DNA from: Rhodobacteraceae bacterium UBA6141 | Lineage (GTDB): Bacteria; Pseudomonadota; Alphaproteobacteria; Rhodobacterales; Rhodobacteraceae | Direction of reading: 5' to 3' | Assembly (NCBI GenBank): GCA_002423245.1 | Contig: DIVD01000040.1 | Span: 129-7,335 of the forward strand | DNA: 7,207 bases | Part shown: positions 1-5,894 of the stretch, piece after piece | How the letters are laid out: each line of letters starts with the position of its first letter | How positions within the stretch are numbered: the stretch's first letter is position 1 | Translations under genes and position numbers: made by a program | Notes under the pieces: model-generated | Database searches by the model: none | The model's input: the letters and a program-made list of their open reading frames with translations, nothing else | Told to the model about the DNA's origin: nothing

Positions 1-51
1 CTCAAGCACCCGAGCCGGAGCCGGAAGCTGCGCAGCTTCCTCGACCAGTAG
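1..51 (+). CDS. C-terminal end of an unidentified protein (partial)
   Basis: An open frame enters from the left edge and ends at TAG (49-51). The visible tail is 16 residues, LKHPSRSRKLRSFLDQ, which is strongly basic (K/R-rich). It has no recognisable motif, so no function is assigned. It points toward the tRNA gene on the opposite strand, and 63 bp separate its stop from the 3' end of the tRNA gene. That gap (52-114) shows no convincing terminator hairpin on either strand. The coding call rests only on an open frame, a plausible basic C-terminus and the position, so a chance reading frame is possible. Confidence 0.35.
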   Translation, partial: LKHPSRSRKLRSFLDQ

Positions 52-114
52 CCCGCAGGGAGGGGAAGGGGTCCGCTTGCGCTTCGGGATCGCCCTTCGC
101 GCCATGCAGGGCGG

Positions 115-199
115 TGGTGCGGGCGGCGGGAGTCGAACCCGCACGAGCCTGGCTCTGGCGATTTTAAGTCGCTTGTGTCTACCGTTCCACCACGCCCGC
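115..199 (-). tRNA. tRNA-Leu (anticodon UAA)
   Basis: The reverse complement folds as a class II tRNA of 85 nt including an encoded CCA (115-117). The 7-bp acceptor stem GCGGGCG/CGCCCGC pairs 193-199 with 119-125, with discriminator A at 118. The T arm is GCGGG-TTCGACT-CCCGC (126-142). The long variable arm has a GAGC/GCTC stem, as expected for leucine tRNA. The anticodon loop CTTAAAA (162-168) gives anticodon TAA (164-166), which reads UUA and UUG codons. UUA is rare in such a GC-rich genome, so this is probably a low-demand tRNA. It is transcribed away from putA and shares the 200-384 interval with it. Confidence 0.95.
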
Positions 200-366
200 A
201 AGAGCTGCGCCGGGCCCGCCGCTCCCGCAGGCGGGCCGCCCGAACCGGCCGCACACCGGCCGCAAATCCGGCGCTGGCGGCGACCATAGCGGCGGGGAGG
301 CACGAAGGGAAGCGGGCGGTGGAATGGCCCGAACGCAAGCATCCGCCCCGCCCCGACAGGACATCC

Positions 367-400
367 CATGCAGGACATCTGGCCATGCAGGACATCTGGC
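367..400 (+). repeat. 17-bp perfect tandem duplication over the putA start
   Basis: The unit CATGCAGGACATCTGGC occurs twice head to tail (367-383 and 384-400) with no mismatch. Each copy carries an ATG (368 and 385). Because 17 is not a multiple of three, only the second ATG is in the putA frame. Each ATG has an AGGAC Shine-Dalgarno: 358-362 lies 5 nt before the first, and 372-376, inside repeat copy 1, lies 8 nt before the second. Initiation at 368 would yield a 28-residue peptide ending at TGA 452-454. The perfect identity suggests a recent slippage event or an assembly artefact. Confidence 0.9.
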
Positions 401-3400
401 AACGCATCGAAACCGGCACCCTCGCGCCCGAGGGGCCGCTTCTGGCGGCGTTGATCGCGGGGGCCGGCCTCGATGCCGCCGCCCGCGCCCGCATCGCGGC
501 GGGCGGCGCGGATCTGGTGCGCGCCATCCGCGCCGATGCGCGGCCGGGGCTGATGGAGGTGTTCCTGGCCGAATACGGCCTGTCCACCGACGAGGGCATC
601 GCGCTGATGTGCCTGGCCGAGGCGCTGCTGCGGGTGCCCGATGCCGCCACGATGGACGCGCTGATCGAGGACAAGATCGCGCCCTCGGACTGGTCGCGCC
701 ACCTTGGCGGCTCTGCCTCCACGCTGGTCAACGCCTCGACCTGGGCGCTGATGCTGACGGGGCGGGTGCTGGACCACAGCCGCGAGCCGGGCGTCACCGG
801 CCATCTGCGCGCCGCGCTGCGCCGGCTGGGGGAGCCGGTGATCCGCGCCGCCGTCGCCCGCGCGATGAAGGAGATGGGGCGGCAGTTCGTGCTGGGCGAA
901 GACATCGGCGCCGCCATGACCCGCGCCGCAAGGCTGGAGGCGCAGGGCTATACCTACAGCTATGACATGCTGGGCGAGGCGGCGCGGACCGGCGCCGATG
1001 CCGCGCGCTATGCCAAAAGCTACGCCGCCGCCATCGGTGCCATCGCGGGCGCCTGCCGCACCGGTGACGTGCGGGCCAACCCCGGCATCTCGATCAAGCT
1101 CTCGGCGCTGCATCCGCGCTACGAGGTCGCGCAGGAGGCGCGCGTCACGGCCGAACTGGTGCCGGTGGTGCAGGGCCTTGCCCGCGCCGCGGCGGCGGCC
1201 GGCATGGGCTTCAACATCGACGCCGAGGAGGCGGACCGCCTGACCCTCTCGCTGCGGGTGATCGAGGCGGTGCTGGCCGATCCCGCGCTGGCCGGCTGGG
1301 ACGGGTTCGGGGTCGTCGTGCAGGCCTACGGGCGCCGCGCGGCGGCCACGCTGGACTGGCTGCACGCGCTGGCGGTGAAACTTGACCGGCGCATCATGGT
1401 GCGGCTGGTGAAGGGCGCCTATTGGGACGCCGAGGTGAAACGGGCGCAGGTGCTGGGGCTGGCGGACTTCCCGGTGCTGTCCCGAAAGGCCGCGACCGAT
1501 GTCAGCCATATCGCCAATGCCGCCAGACTGCTGGCGATGACGGACCGGATCTATCCGCAATTCGCCACCCACAACGCCCATACCGTCGCCGCGATCCTCG
1601 AGATGGCGGGTGACAGGGCCGCCTTCGAGTTCCAGCGCCTGCATGGCATGGGCGAGCGGCTGCATGACATCGTTCACCGGGCCGAGGGCACACGCTGCCG
1701 GATCTATGCCCCCGTCGGCGCGCATCGCGACCTTCTGGCCTATCTGGTGCGGCGGCTGCTGGAGAATGGCGCCAATTCGTCCTTCGTGCACCAGATCGTC
1801 GATGCCTCGGTGCCGCCCGAGACCGTCGCCGCCTGCCCCTTCGCGGCGCTGGAGCCGTTGCTGCCGGACCATGCGGCCAATCCCGCCATCCGCCCCGGCC
1901 CGGCCCTCTACGCGCCCGAGCGGCGGAACAGCCGCGGCTTCGACCTGACAGACACGGGCACGCTCGCGGCGATCGAGGCGGCCCGCGCGCCGTTCCTTGC
2001 CGCCACGCCCACGGCTGCGCCGCTGATTGCCGGGCCGCTTGCCGCCCCGAGGCCGTCGCCGGTGACAAGCCCCACCTCCGGCGCTCTTGCCGGGCATGTG
2101 GTGCCTGCCACGCCCGCCGACGCCGAAACCGCGCTGGCCGCCGCCGCGCCCTGGGGCGCGCCCGCCCCCGCGCGGGCCGAGGTGCTGACCCGTGCCGCCG
2201 ACCTCTACGAGCAGAGCTTCGGCGAGATCTTCGCCCTGCTGGCGCGCGAGGCGGGCAAGACCCTGCCCGACGCCGTGGCCGAACTGCGCGAGGCGGCGGA
2301 CTTCCTGCGCTACTATGCGGCAGGCGCTGGCGCGCTCACCGCGCCGGCCCGCGGCATCGTCACCTGCATCAGCCCGTGGAACTTTCCGCTGGCGATCTTC
2401 ACCGGTCAGATCGCCGCCGCGCTTGCCGCCGGCAATGCCGTGCTGGCCAAACCGGCCGAGCAGACGCCGCTGATCGCCCATCTTGCCACCCGCCTTCTGC
2501 ACCGCGCCGGGGTGCCTGCCGCCGCGCTGCAACTGCTGCCGGGCGCGGGGCCGACCATCGGCCGCGCCCTCAGCGCCGATCCGCGCGTGGGCGGCGTCGC
2601 CTTCACCGGATCGACCGCGACCGCGCAGGCGATCCGCGCGGGCATGGCCACCGCCACCGCCCCCGGCACCCCGCTGATCGCCGAGACGGGGGGCATCAAC
2701 GCGATGATCGTGGACAGCACCGCCCTGCCCGAACAGGCGGTGCGCGACATCATCGCCTCGGCCTTCCAGTCGGCGGGCCAGCGCTGTTCGGCGCTGCGCT
2801 GCCTCTATGTGCAGGAGGACATCGCCGCCCCGCTGCTAAAGATGCTGGCAGGCGCGATGGACGAGCTGGTGATCGGCGACCCCTGGCAGCTTGCCACCGA
2901 TATCGGCCCGGTGATCGACGCGGCCGCGCTGGCGCGGATCCGCGCCCATGTGGAGTGCGCCCGCAGCGAGGGGCGGCTGGTCAAGGCCCTTCCCGTGCCC
3001 GCGACCGGCAGCTTCGCCGCCCCCGCGATCCTGCGCGTCACCGGCATCGAGGCACTGGCAGAGGAGGTGTTCGGCCCGATCCTGCATGTCGCGACCTTCC
3101 GCGCCGCGGACCTGCCCCGCGTCGTGGCGGCGATCAATGCCAGCGGCTACGGCCTGACCTTCGGCATCCACAGCCGCATCGACGGGCGCGTGCAGCAGGT
3201 GACGTCGGCGCTGCGGGTCGGCAACATCTATGTCAACCGCAACCAGATCGGCGCGGTGGTCGGCAGCCAGCCCTTCGGCGGCGAGGGGCTGTCGGGCACC
3301 GGCCCCAAGGCGGGCGGGCCGCATTACCTGCCCCGCTTCACCGCCGCAGGGCGGGTGGAGGTGACGGCGGAGGCCCCGCCCGAGGACGAGGCCGCGCTGC

Positions 3401-3828
3401 AGGCCCGCCTGACCGCCGCCGCCGGGGAGCGGGCGGCGGTTGCCACGCTCGACCTGCCCGGCCCCACCGGCGAGTCCAACCGGCTCTCGCTCTACCCCCG
3501 CGCGCCGCTGATCTGCGCCGGGCCGGGGGCGGAGGCCGCCGCCACGCAGGCCGCGCAGGTCCGCGCACATGGCGGAGTCGCGGTGGAGGCGCCCGGCAGG
3601 CTGCCCGCGGGCGCCCTCACCCGGCTGCAGGGGTTTTCCGGCGTGATCTTCTGGGGGCCGGAGCCGGAGGCCCGCGCGCTGGCGATCGCCCTCGCCGCCC
3701 GCCCCGGCCCGATCCTGCCGCTGATCACCAGCGCCCCGGACCGTGCCCACGCGCTGCTGGAGCGGCATCTTTGCATCGATACGACGGCCTCGGGGGGGAA
3801 TGCGGACCTGCTGGCAAGGGCGGGGTGA
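385..3828 (+). CDS. putA: Bifunctional proline dehydrogenase / L-glutamate gamma-semialdehyde dehydrogenase PutA
   Basis: PutA oxidises proline to pyrroline-5-carboxylate with FAD and channels the hydrolysed semialdehyde to an NAD-dependent dehydrogenase that makes glutamate. From the ATG at 385 the protein has 1147 residues. The proline dehydrogenase barrel (about 50-470) shows SIKLSALHPRY with K238, FNIDAEEAD with D279, RLVKGAYWD near 340, THNAHT at 395-400, FEFQRLHGMGE at 414-424 and the substrate-binding arginine pair R456-R457. The aldehyde dehydrogenase part (about 530-985) shows SPWNFP at 663-668, FTGST at 740-744, ETGG with E767, QRCSA with catalytic C801 and EEVFGPI at 893-899. The C-terminal domain ends in the conserved TTASGGN motif (1133-1139). 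There is no N-terminal ribbon-helix-helix domain, so this is the intermediate-length 'type B' enzyme and not a self-regulating repressor. No putR-like regulator is adjacent. The open frame extends upstream into the tRNA, but 385 fits the family and has a Shine-Dalgarno. Confidence 0.96.
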   Translation: MQDIWQRIETGTLAPEGPLLAALIAGAGLDAAARARIAAGGADLVRAIRADARPGLMEVFLAEYGLSTDEGIALMCLAEALLRVPDAATMDALIEDKIAPSDWSRHLGGSASTLVNASTWALMLTGRVLDHSREPGVTGHLRAALRRLGEPVIRAAVARAMKEMGRQFVLGEDIGAAMTRAARLEAQGYTYSYDMLGEAARTGADAARYAKSYAAAIGAIAGACRTGDVRANPGISIKLSALHPRYEVAQEARVTAELVPVVQGLARAAAAAGMGFNIDAEEADRLTLSLRVIEAVLADPALAGWDGFGVVVQAYGRRAAATLDWLHALAVKLDRRIMVRLVKGAYWDAEVKRAQVLGLADFPVLSRKAATDVSHIANAARLLAMTDRIYPQFATHNAHTVAAILEMAGDRAAFEFQRLHGMGERLHDIVHRAEGTRCRIYAPVGAHRDLLAYLVRRLLENGANSSFVHQIVDASVPPETVAACPFAALEPLLPDHAANPAIRPGPALYAPERRNSRGFDLTDTGTLAAIEAARAPFLAATPTAAPLIAGPLAAPRPSPVTSPTSGALAGHVVPATPADAETALAAAAPWGAPAPARAEVLTRAADLYEQSFGEIFALLAREAGKTLPDAVAELREAADFLRYYAAGAGALTAPARGIVTCISPWNFPLAIFTGQIAAALAAGNAVLAKPAEQTPLIAHLATRLLHRAGVPAAALQLLPGAGPTIGRALSADPRVGGVAFTGSTATAQAIRAGMATATAPGTPLIAETGGINAMIVDSTALPEQAVRDIIASAFQSAGQRCSALRCLYVQEDIAAPLLKMLAGAMDELVIGDPWQLATDIGPVIDAAALARIRAHVECARSEGRLVKALPVPATGSFAAPAILRVTGIEALAEEVFGPILHVATFRAADLPRVVAAINASGYGLTFGIHSRIDGRVQQVTSALRVGNIYVNRNQIGAVVGSQPFGGEGLSGTGPKAGGPHYLPRFTAAGRVEVTAEAPPEDEAALQARLTAAAGERAAVATLDLPGPTGESNRLSLYPRAPLICAGPGAEAAATQAAQVRAHGGVAVEAPGRLPAGALTRLQGFSGVIFWGPEPEARALAIALAARPGPILPLITSAPDRAHALLERHLCIDTTASGGNADLLARAG

Positions 3829-3863
3829 GGGCTGGCACGGCACCGGCCATGGCCCGTCCGGGC

Positions 3864-3902
3864 GGCAGGGCCGGCCCCCGCGGCTGCTGGCGGAGCCCTG
3901 CC
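3864..3902 (+). terminator. Stem-loop after putA, possible transcription end
   Basis: Perfect 8-bp arms GGCAGGGC (3864-3871) and GCCCTGCC (3895-3902) enclose a 23-nt GC-rich loop, 36 bp after the putA stop. No T-run follows, so it is not a textbook intrinsic terminator. It could stabilise the mRNA 3' end or act with Rho. In such GC-rich DNA a chance pairing is possible. Confidence 0.3.
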
Positions 3903-4141
3903 GATGCGCGAGCGCGGTCAGGAACCCCGCCGCCGGCCCGCCGTTGTCTGCGTGATGGTGCCGGCTGCATGTCAACCGGGCGCGACGGTAGGAAGAATGC
4001 GGCGGTTTTCCCGGTTTCACGCCGCAGCCAACGAAACGGCAGTCGAGCTTCTGTCCCGTCTGCGGCCGGCCCCACATCTTCAGGCGGCAACTTCGCCCGG
4101 GCCGCCGGTCCGGCAGGCGAGGATGCCAGGCACGCAGCCGC

Positions 4142-4270
4142 TCACGGAGCCGGGCTGACGCCGATCACCGGCAGATGCAGGTGTGCCCGCAGCCAGCCCC
4201 GCGCGGCGGGCAGCGAGGCCAGCGCGTGCGAGGCAAGGAACGCCGCCAGTGCCGCCGCGAACTCGCGCAC
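4142..4270 (-). pseudogene. Possible N-terminal remnant of an NnrU-like or other membrane protein
   Basis: On the minus strand, a GTG at 4268-4270 opens 42 codons ending in TGA (4142-4144). The peptide begins MREFAAALAAFLASHALASL, continues with an ARGWLRAHL segment, then ends in PVIGVSPAP. The hydrophobic FLASHAL stretch followed by a basic LR segment resembles, from memory, the start of NnrU-family membrane proteins, but the following TM helices are missing. The frame is also open upstream to a stop near 4378, without an ATG. No Shine-Dalgarno at proper spacing was found: the nearest AAAGG is about 17 nt away. If real, it is a truncated gene divergent from waaA. A chance frame is the main alternative. 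Confidence 0.2.
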
Positions 4271-4385
4271 CCGGCCATTCGTGCCCGCCTTTCCCCCCGC
4301 GGCCCTTTCCTCGGGCGGCGTTTCGCGGCAAACCTGCCGCCTGGGGACCCGGACCTCAAGCCCTGAACCTCAAGCCGACCCTCGA

Positions 4386-4442
4386 CCCCCAATCCCCGAC
4401 CCCGATCCCCGACCCCGATCCCCGACCCCAATCTCCGACGGA
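4386..4442. repeat. 13-bp C-rich tandem repeat before waaA (G-quadruplex-type on the minus strand)
   Basis: About four units of the type (A/G)ATCCCCGACCCC follow each other: 4391-4403, 4404-4416 and 4417-4429, with units 2 and 3 identical, then a degenerate unit starting at 4430. Counting only C-tracts, seven runs of four or more C lie at 4386-4390, 4394-4397, 4400-4403, 4407-4410, 4413-4416, 4420-4423 and 4426-4429, separated by 2-3 nt. The minus (template) strand therefore carries seven G-runs with short loops, a strong G-quadruplex pattern. The waaA Shine-Dalgarno begins in the last unit. A 13-bp period would shift the frame with copy change, which argues against coding use. Confidence 0.85.
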
Positions 4443-4452
4443 GCCGCCCTTG
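4438..4452 (+). promoter_or_regulatory. Ribosome binding site that fixes a TTG start for waaA
   Basis: ACGGAG (4438-4443) contains GGAG, 6 nt before TTG (4450-4452). No ATG or GTG lies near the expected N-terminus. The next upstream in-frame ATG (4183) would add a proline/arginine-rich leader that runs through the 13-bp repeat and resembles no WaaA. Confidence 0.7.
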
Positions 4453-5721
4453 ACCCTCTACCGCCTGCTCGTCTCGGTGCTTGCCCCGCTGCTGGTGCTG
4501 CGCCTGCTGTGGCGCCGCCTGCGCGGAACGGAGCCTGCGGGCGCGCTGGCCGAACGGCTGGGCCGGGCGCCGAGATCCGGAGGCCCGGTGCTGTGGCTGC
4601 ATGGCGCATCGAATGGCGAGCTTGCCTCGGTTCGCGCATTGCTCGAGGCGCTGCTCGCCGCGGCGCCGGGGCTGCGGGTGCTGGTCACGGCCAACACCGT
4701 CACCGCCCGCGCGATGGTGGCGGGCTGGGGTCTGCCGGGGGTGGCGGCGGCGCTCGCGCCCATCGACCACCGGCTGGCGCTGCACCGCTTCATGGCCCGC
4801 GCGCGGCCGGCGGCGCTGGTGGTGGTGGAGAACGAGTTCTGGCCGAACCGGCTTGCCCTCTGCGCCCGGCGCGGCATCCCGGTGCTGGTGGTCGGCGCAC
4901 GGATGTCGGCGCGCAGCGCCCGGCGGTGGGCGCGCCTGCCCTCGCTTGCCGCGCGCCTGACGGGGGCGATCCACCTGCTCAGCGCGCAAGATGCCGCGTC
5001 AGAGGCGCATTTCGCGCAACTGGGCCTGCCCGCGGCGCGGATCGGCCCGGCGGTGAACCTCAAGGCCGGGCTGGCCCCCGCCGTGCCCGCAGCCGACCTG
5101 CGCGCGCTTGCGCCGCTGTTCCTGCGCGAAAAGACCCTCCTCGCCGCCTCCACCCATCCGGGAGAGGAGGCGCCGGTGCTAGAGGCTTTCGCCGCGCTCT
5201 GGCAGGCCGATCCCGACCGGCGGCTGATCCTCGCCCCGCGCCATCCGCGCCGCGCGGCCGAGGTTGCGGCGCAGATCGCCGCGGCGGGCCTCGGCTTCGC
5301 CCGCCGGTCCCGCGCCGAGCTTCCGGGGCCGGAGGCGCCGGTGCTGCTGGCCGACACGATGGGGGAAATGCCGCTGTGGTATGCGCTGGCGGGCGTCACC
5401 TTCGTCGGCGGCTCGCTGGTCGAGAAGGGCGGCCATACCCCGTTCGAGCCTGCCGCGCAGTCCTCGGCCATCGTGCATGGCCCACATGTCGGGAATGCCG
5501 CCGAGGCCTATGCCGCGCTGCAGGCCGCCGGTGCCGCCCTGCTGGTGACCGACGCGGCGAGCCTTGCCGCCGCGGTGCGGGGGCTGGATGCCGGCAGGCA
5601 GGCGCAACTCGCCGCCGCCGCAAGCGCCGCGCTGGCGCCGGCGGGCGCCGACGCGGCGCGCGCGCGGCTGCGGGACGCGATCCTTGCCGCCTGCCCTGCG
5701 GCTATCCCGCCCGCAGGCTGA
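4450..5721 (+). CDS. waaA: 3-deoxy-D-manno-octulosonic acid (Kdo) transferase WaaA
   Basis: WaaA (KdtA), a GT30 family glycosyltransferase, moves Kdo from CMP-Kdo onto the lipid A precursor at the cytoplasmic face of the inner membrane, the first step of LPS core assembly. The TTG start gives 423 residues, the normal family length. An N-terminal membrane-anchoring segment (about residues 3-25, hydrophobic and Leu/Val-rich, ending in WRRLRG) precedes the N-terminal Rossmann half. That half has WLHGASNGE, whose E57 matches the catalytic base position of the usual SxGE motif, and ENEFWPN at 127-133. The C-terminal half has THPGEE, LAPRHPRR and the CMP-Kdo-side GGSLVEKGGHTPFEP at 320-334. The usual proteobacterial partner lpxK is not next to it: a terminator and a NUDIX-like start follow. 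Expression may be influenced by the C-rich repeat directly upstream. Confidence 0.95.
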   Translation: MTLYRLLVSVLAPLLVLRLLWRRLRGTEPAGALAERLGRAPRSGGPVLWLHGASNGELASVRALLEALLAAAPGLRVLVTANTVTARAMVAGWGLPGVAAALAPIDHRLALHRFMARARPAALVVVENEFWPNRLALCARRGIPVLVVGARMSARSARRWARLPSLAARLTGAIHLLSAQDAASEAHFAQLGLPAARIGPAVNLKAGLAPAVPAADLRALAPLFLREKTLLAASTHPGEEAPVLEAFAALWQADPDRRLILAPRHPRRAAEVAAQIAAAGLGFARRSRAELPGPEAPVLLADTMGEMPLWYALAGVTFVGGSLVEKGGHTPFEPAAQSSAIVHGPHVGNAAEAYAALQAAGAALLVTDAASLAAAVRGLDAGRQAQLAAAASAALAPAGADAARARLRDAILAACPAAIPPAG

Positions 5722-5739
5722 CCCGCGACAGGCACCGCC

Positions 5740-5759
5740 GCGGCCTCCTTGCCGCTTTT
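5740..5759 (+). terminator. Intrinsic terminator after waaA
   Basis: A perfect 5-bp stem GCGGC (5740-5744) / GCCGC (5751-5755) with a 6-nt loop CTCCTT is followed directly by TTTT (5756-5759). It lies 19 nt after the waaA stop. The stem is short and the T-run is only four, but position and order fit a Rho-independent terminator. Confidence 0.5.
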
Positions 5760-5865
5760 CCGGGCAAAGCGCACATTCCTTTCACCATCTGTCGCGGCGC
5801 AGGTCGATCGAGTCGCGTTTTGCGCTAAGTTGGGCCGAAGGCGACATGCGGAACGGCAGCGCCGT

Positions 5866-5894
5866 CAGGGATCGGGCAGGGATCGGGCAGGGAT
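5866..5894 (+). repeat. 11-bp G-rich tandem repeat abutting the NUDIX start codon
   Basis: The unit CAGGGATCGGG occurs at 5866-5876 and 5877-5887, followed by a partial copy CAGGGAT at 5888-5894 whose AT begins the ATG at 5893. Five GGG runs (5868-5870, 5874-5876, 5879-5881, 5885-5887, 5890-5892) are separated by 2-3 nt, a G-quadruplex-type pattern on the coding strand. The AGGG motifs are also the only Shine-Dalgarno candidates for the following start; the one at 5878-5881 lies 11 nt before it. Confidence 0.85.

Larger units (their letters stand above)
3829..4449. other. 621-bp intergenic region between putA and waaA
   Basis: No intact gene could be supported here. Reading frames in all six phases are mostly low-complexity Arg/Pro/Ala/Gly-rich. 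It does hold several items: an 8-bp inverted repeat at 3864-3902; a relatively AT-richer patch at about 3955-4060 that codes a CPVCGRPH peptide in one frame without any start codon; a possible minus-strand membrane-protein fragment (4142-4270); a 10-bp direct repeat ACCTCAAGCC at 4353-4362 and 4367-4376; and the C-rich tandem repeat before waaA. The waaA promoter should lie here, but no clear -35/-10 pair was seen. Confidence 0.6.

Noticed and set aside
175..384. N-terminal extension of the putA frame upstream of 385
   Set aside because: It overlaps the tRNA gene, is Arg/Ala-rich with no family similarity, and the 385 start has a Shine-Dalgarno and the expected N-terminus.
2836..4077. Minus-strand 413-codon frame opposite the putA 3' part
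   Set aside because: The putA part is low-complexity antisense translation, and its start lies in the intergenic region without a clear ribosome site.
3904..4158. Plus-strand 84-codon ORF in the putA-waaA gap
   Set aside because: No recognisable motif, Arg/Pro/Ala-rich composition and no good Shine-Dalgarno.
4386..4442. CRISPR-like array before waaA
   Set aside because: Units of 13 bp follow directly without spacers, so it is a simple tandem repeat.
4183..4449. ATG 4183 as the waaA start
   Set aside because: The extra 89 residues are Pro/Arg-rich, run through a 13-bp non-triplet repeat, and have no WaaA similarity.
2376..5828. Long plus-strand frame of 1150 codons spanning putA, the intergenic region and waaA
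   Set aside because: It is an Arg/Ala/Gly-rich shadow frame caused by high GC; the real genes in another frame carry all conserved motifs.
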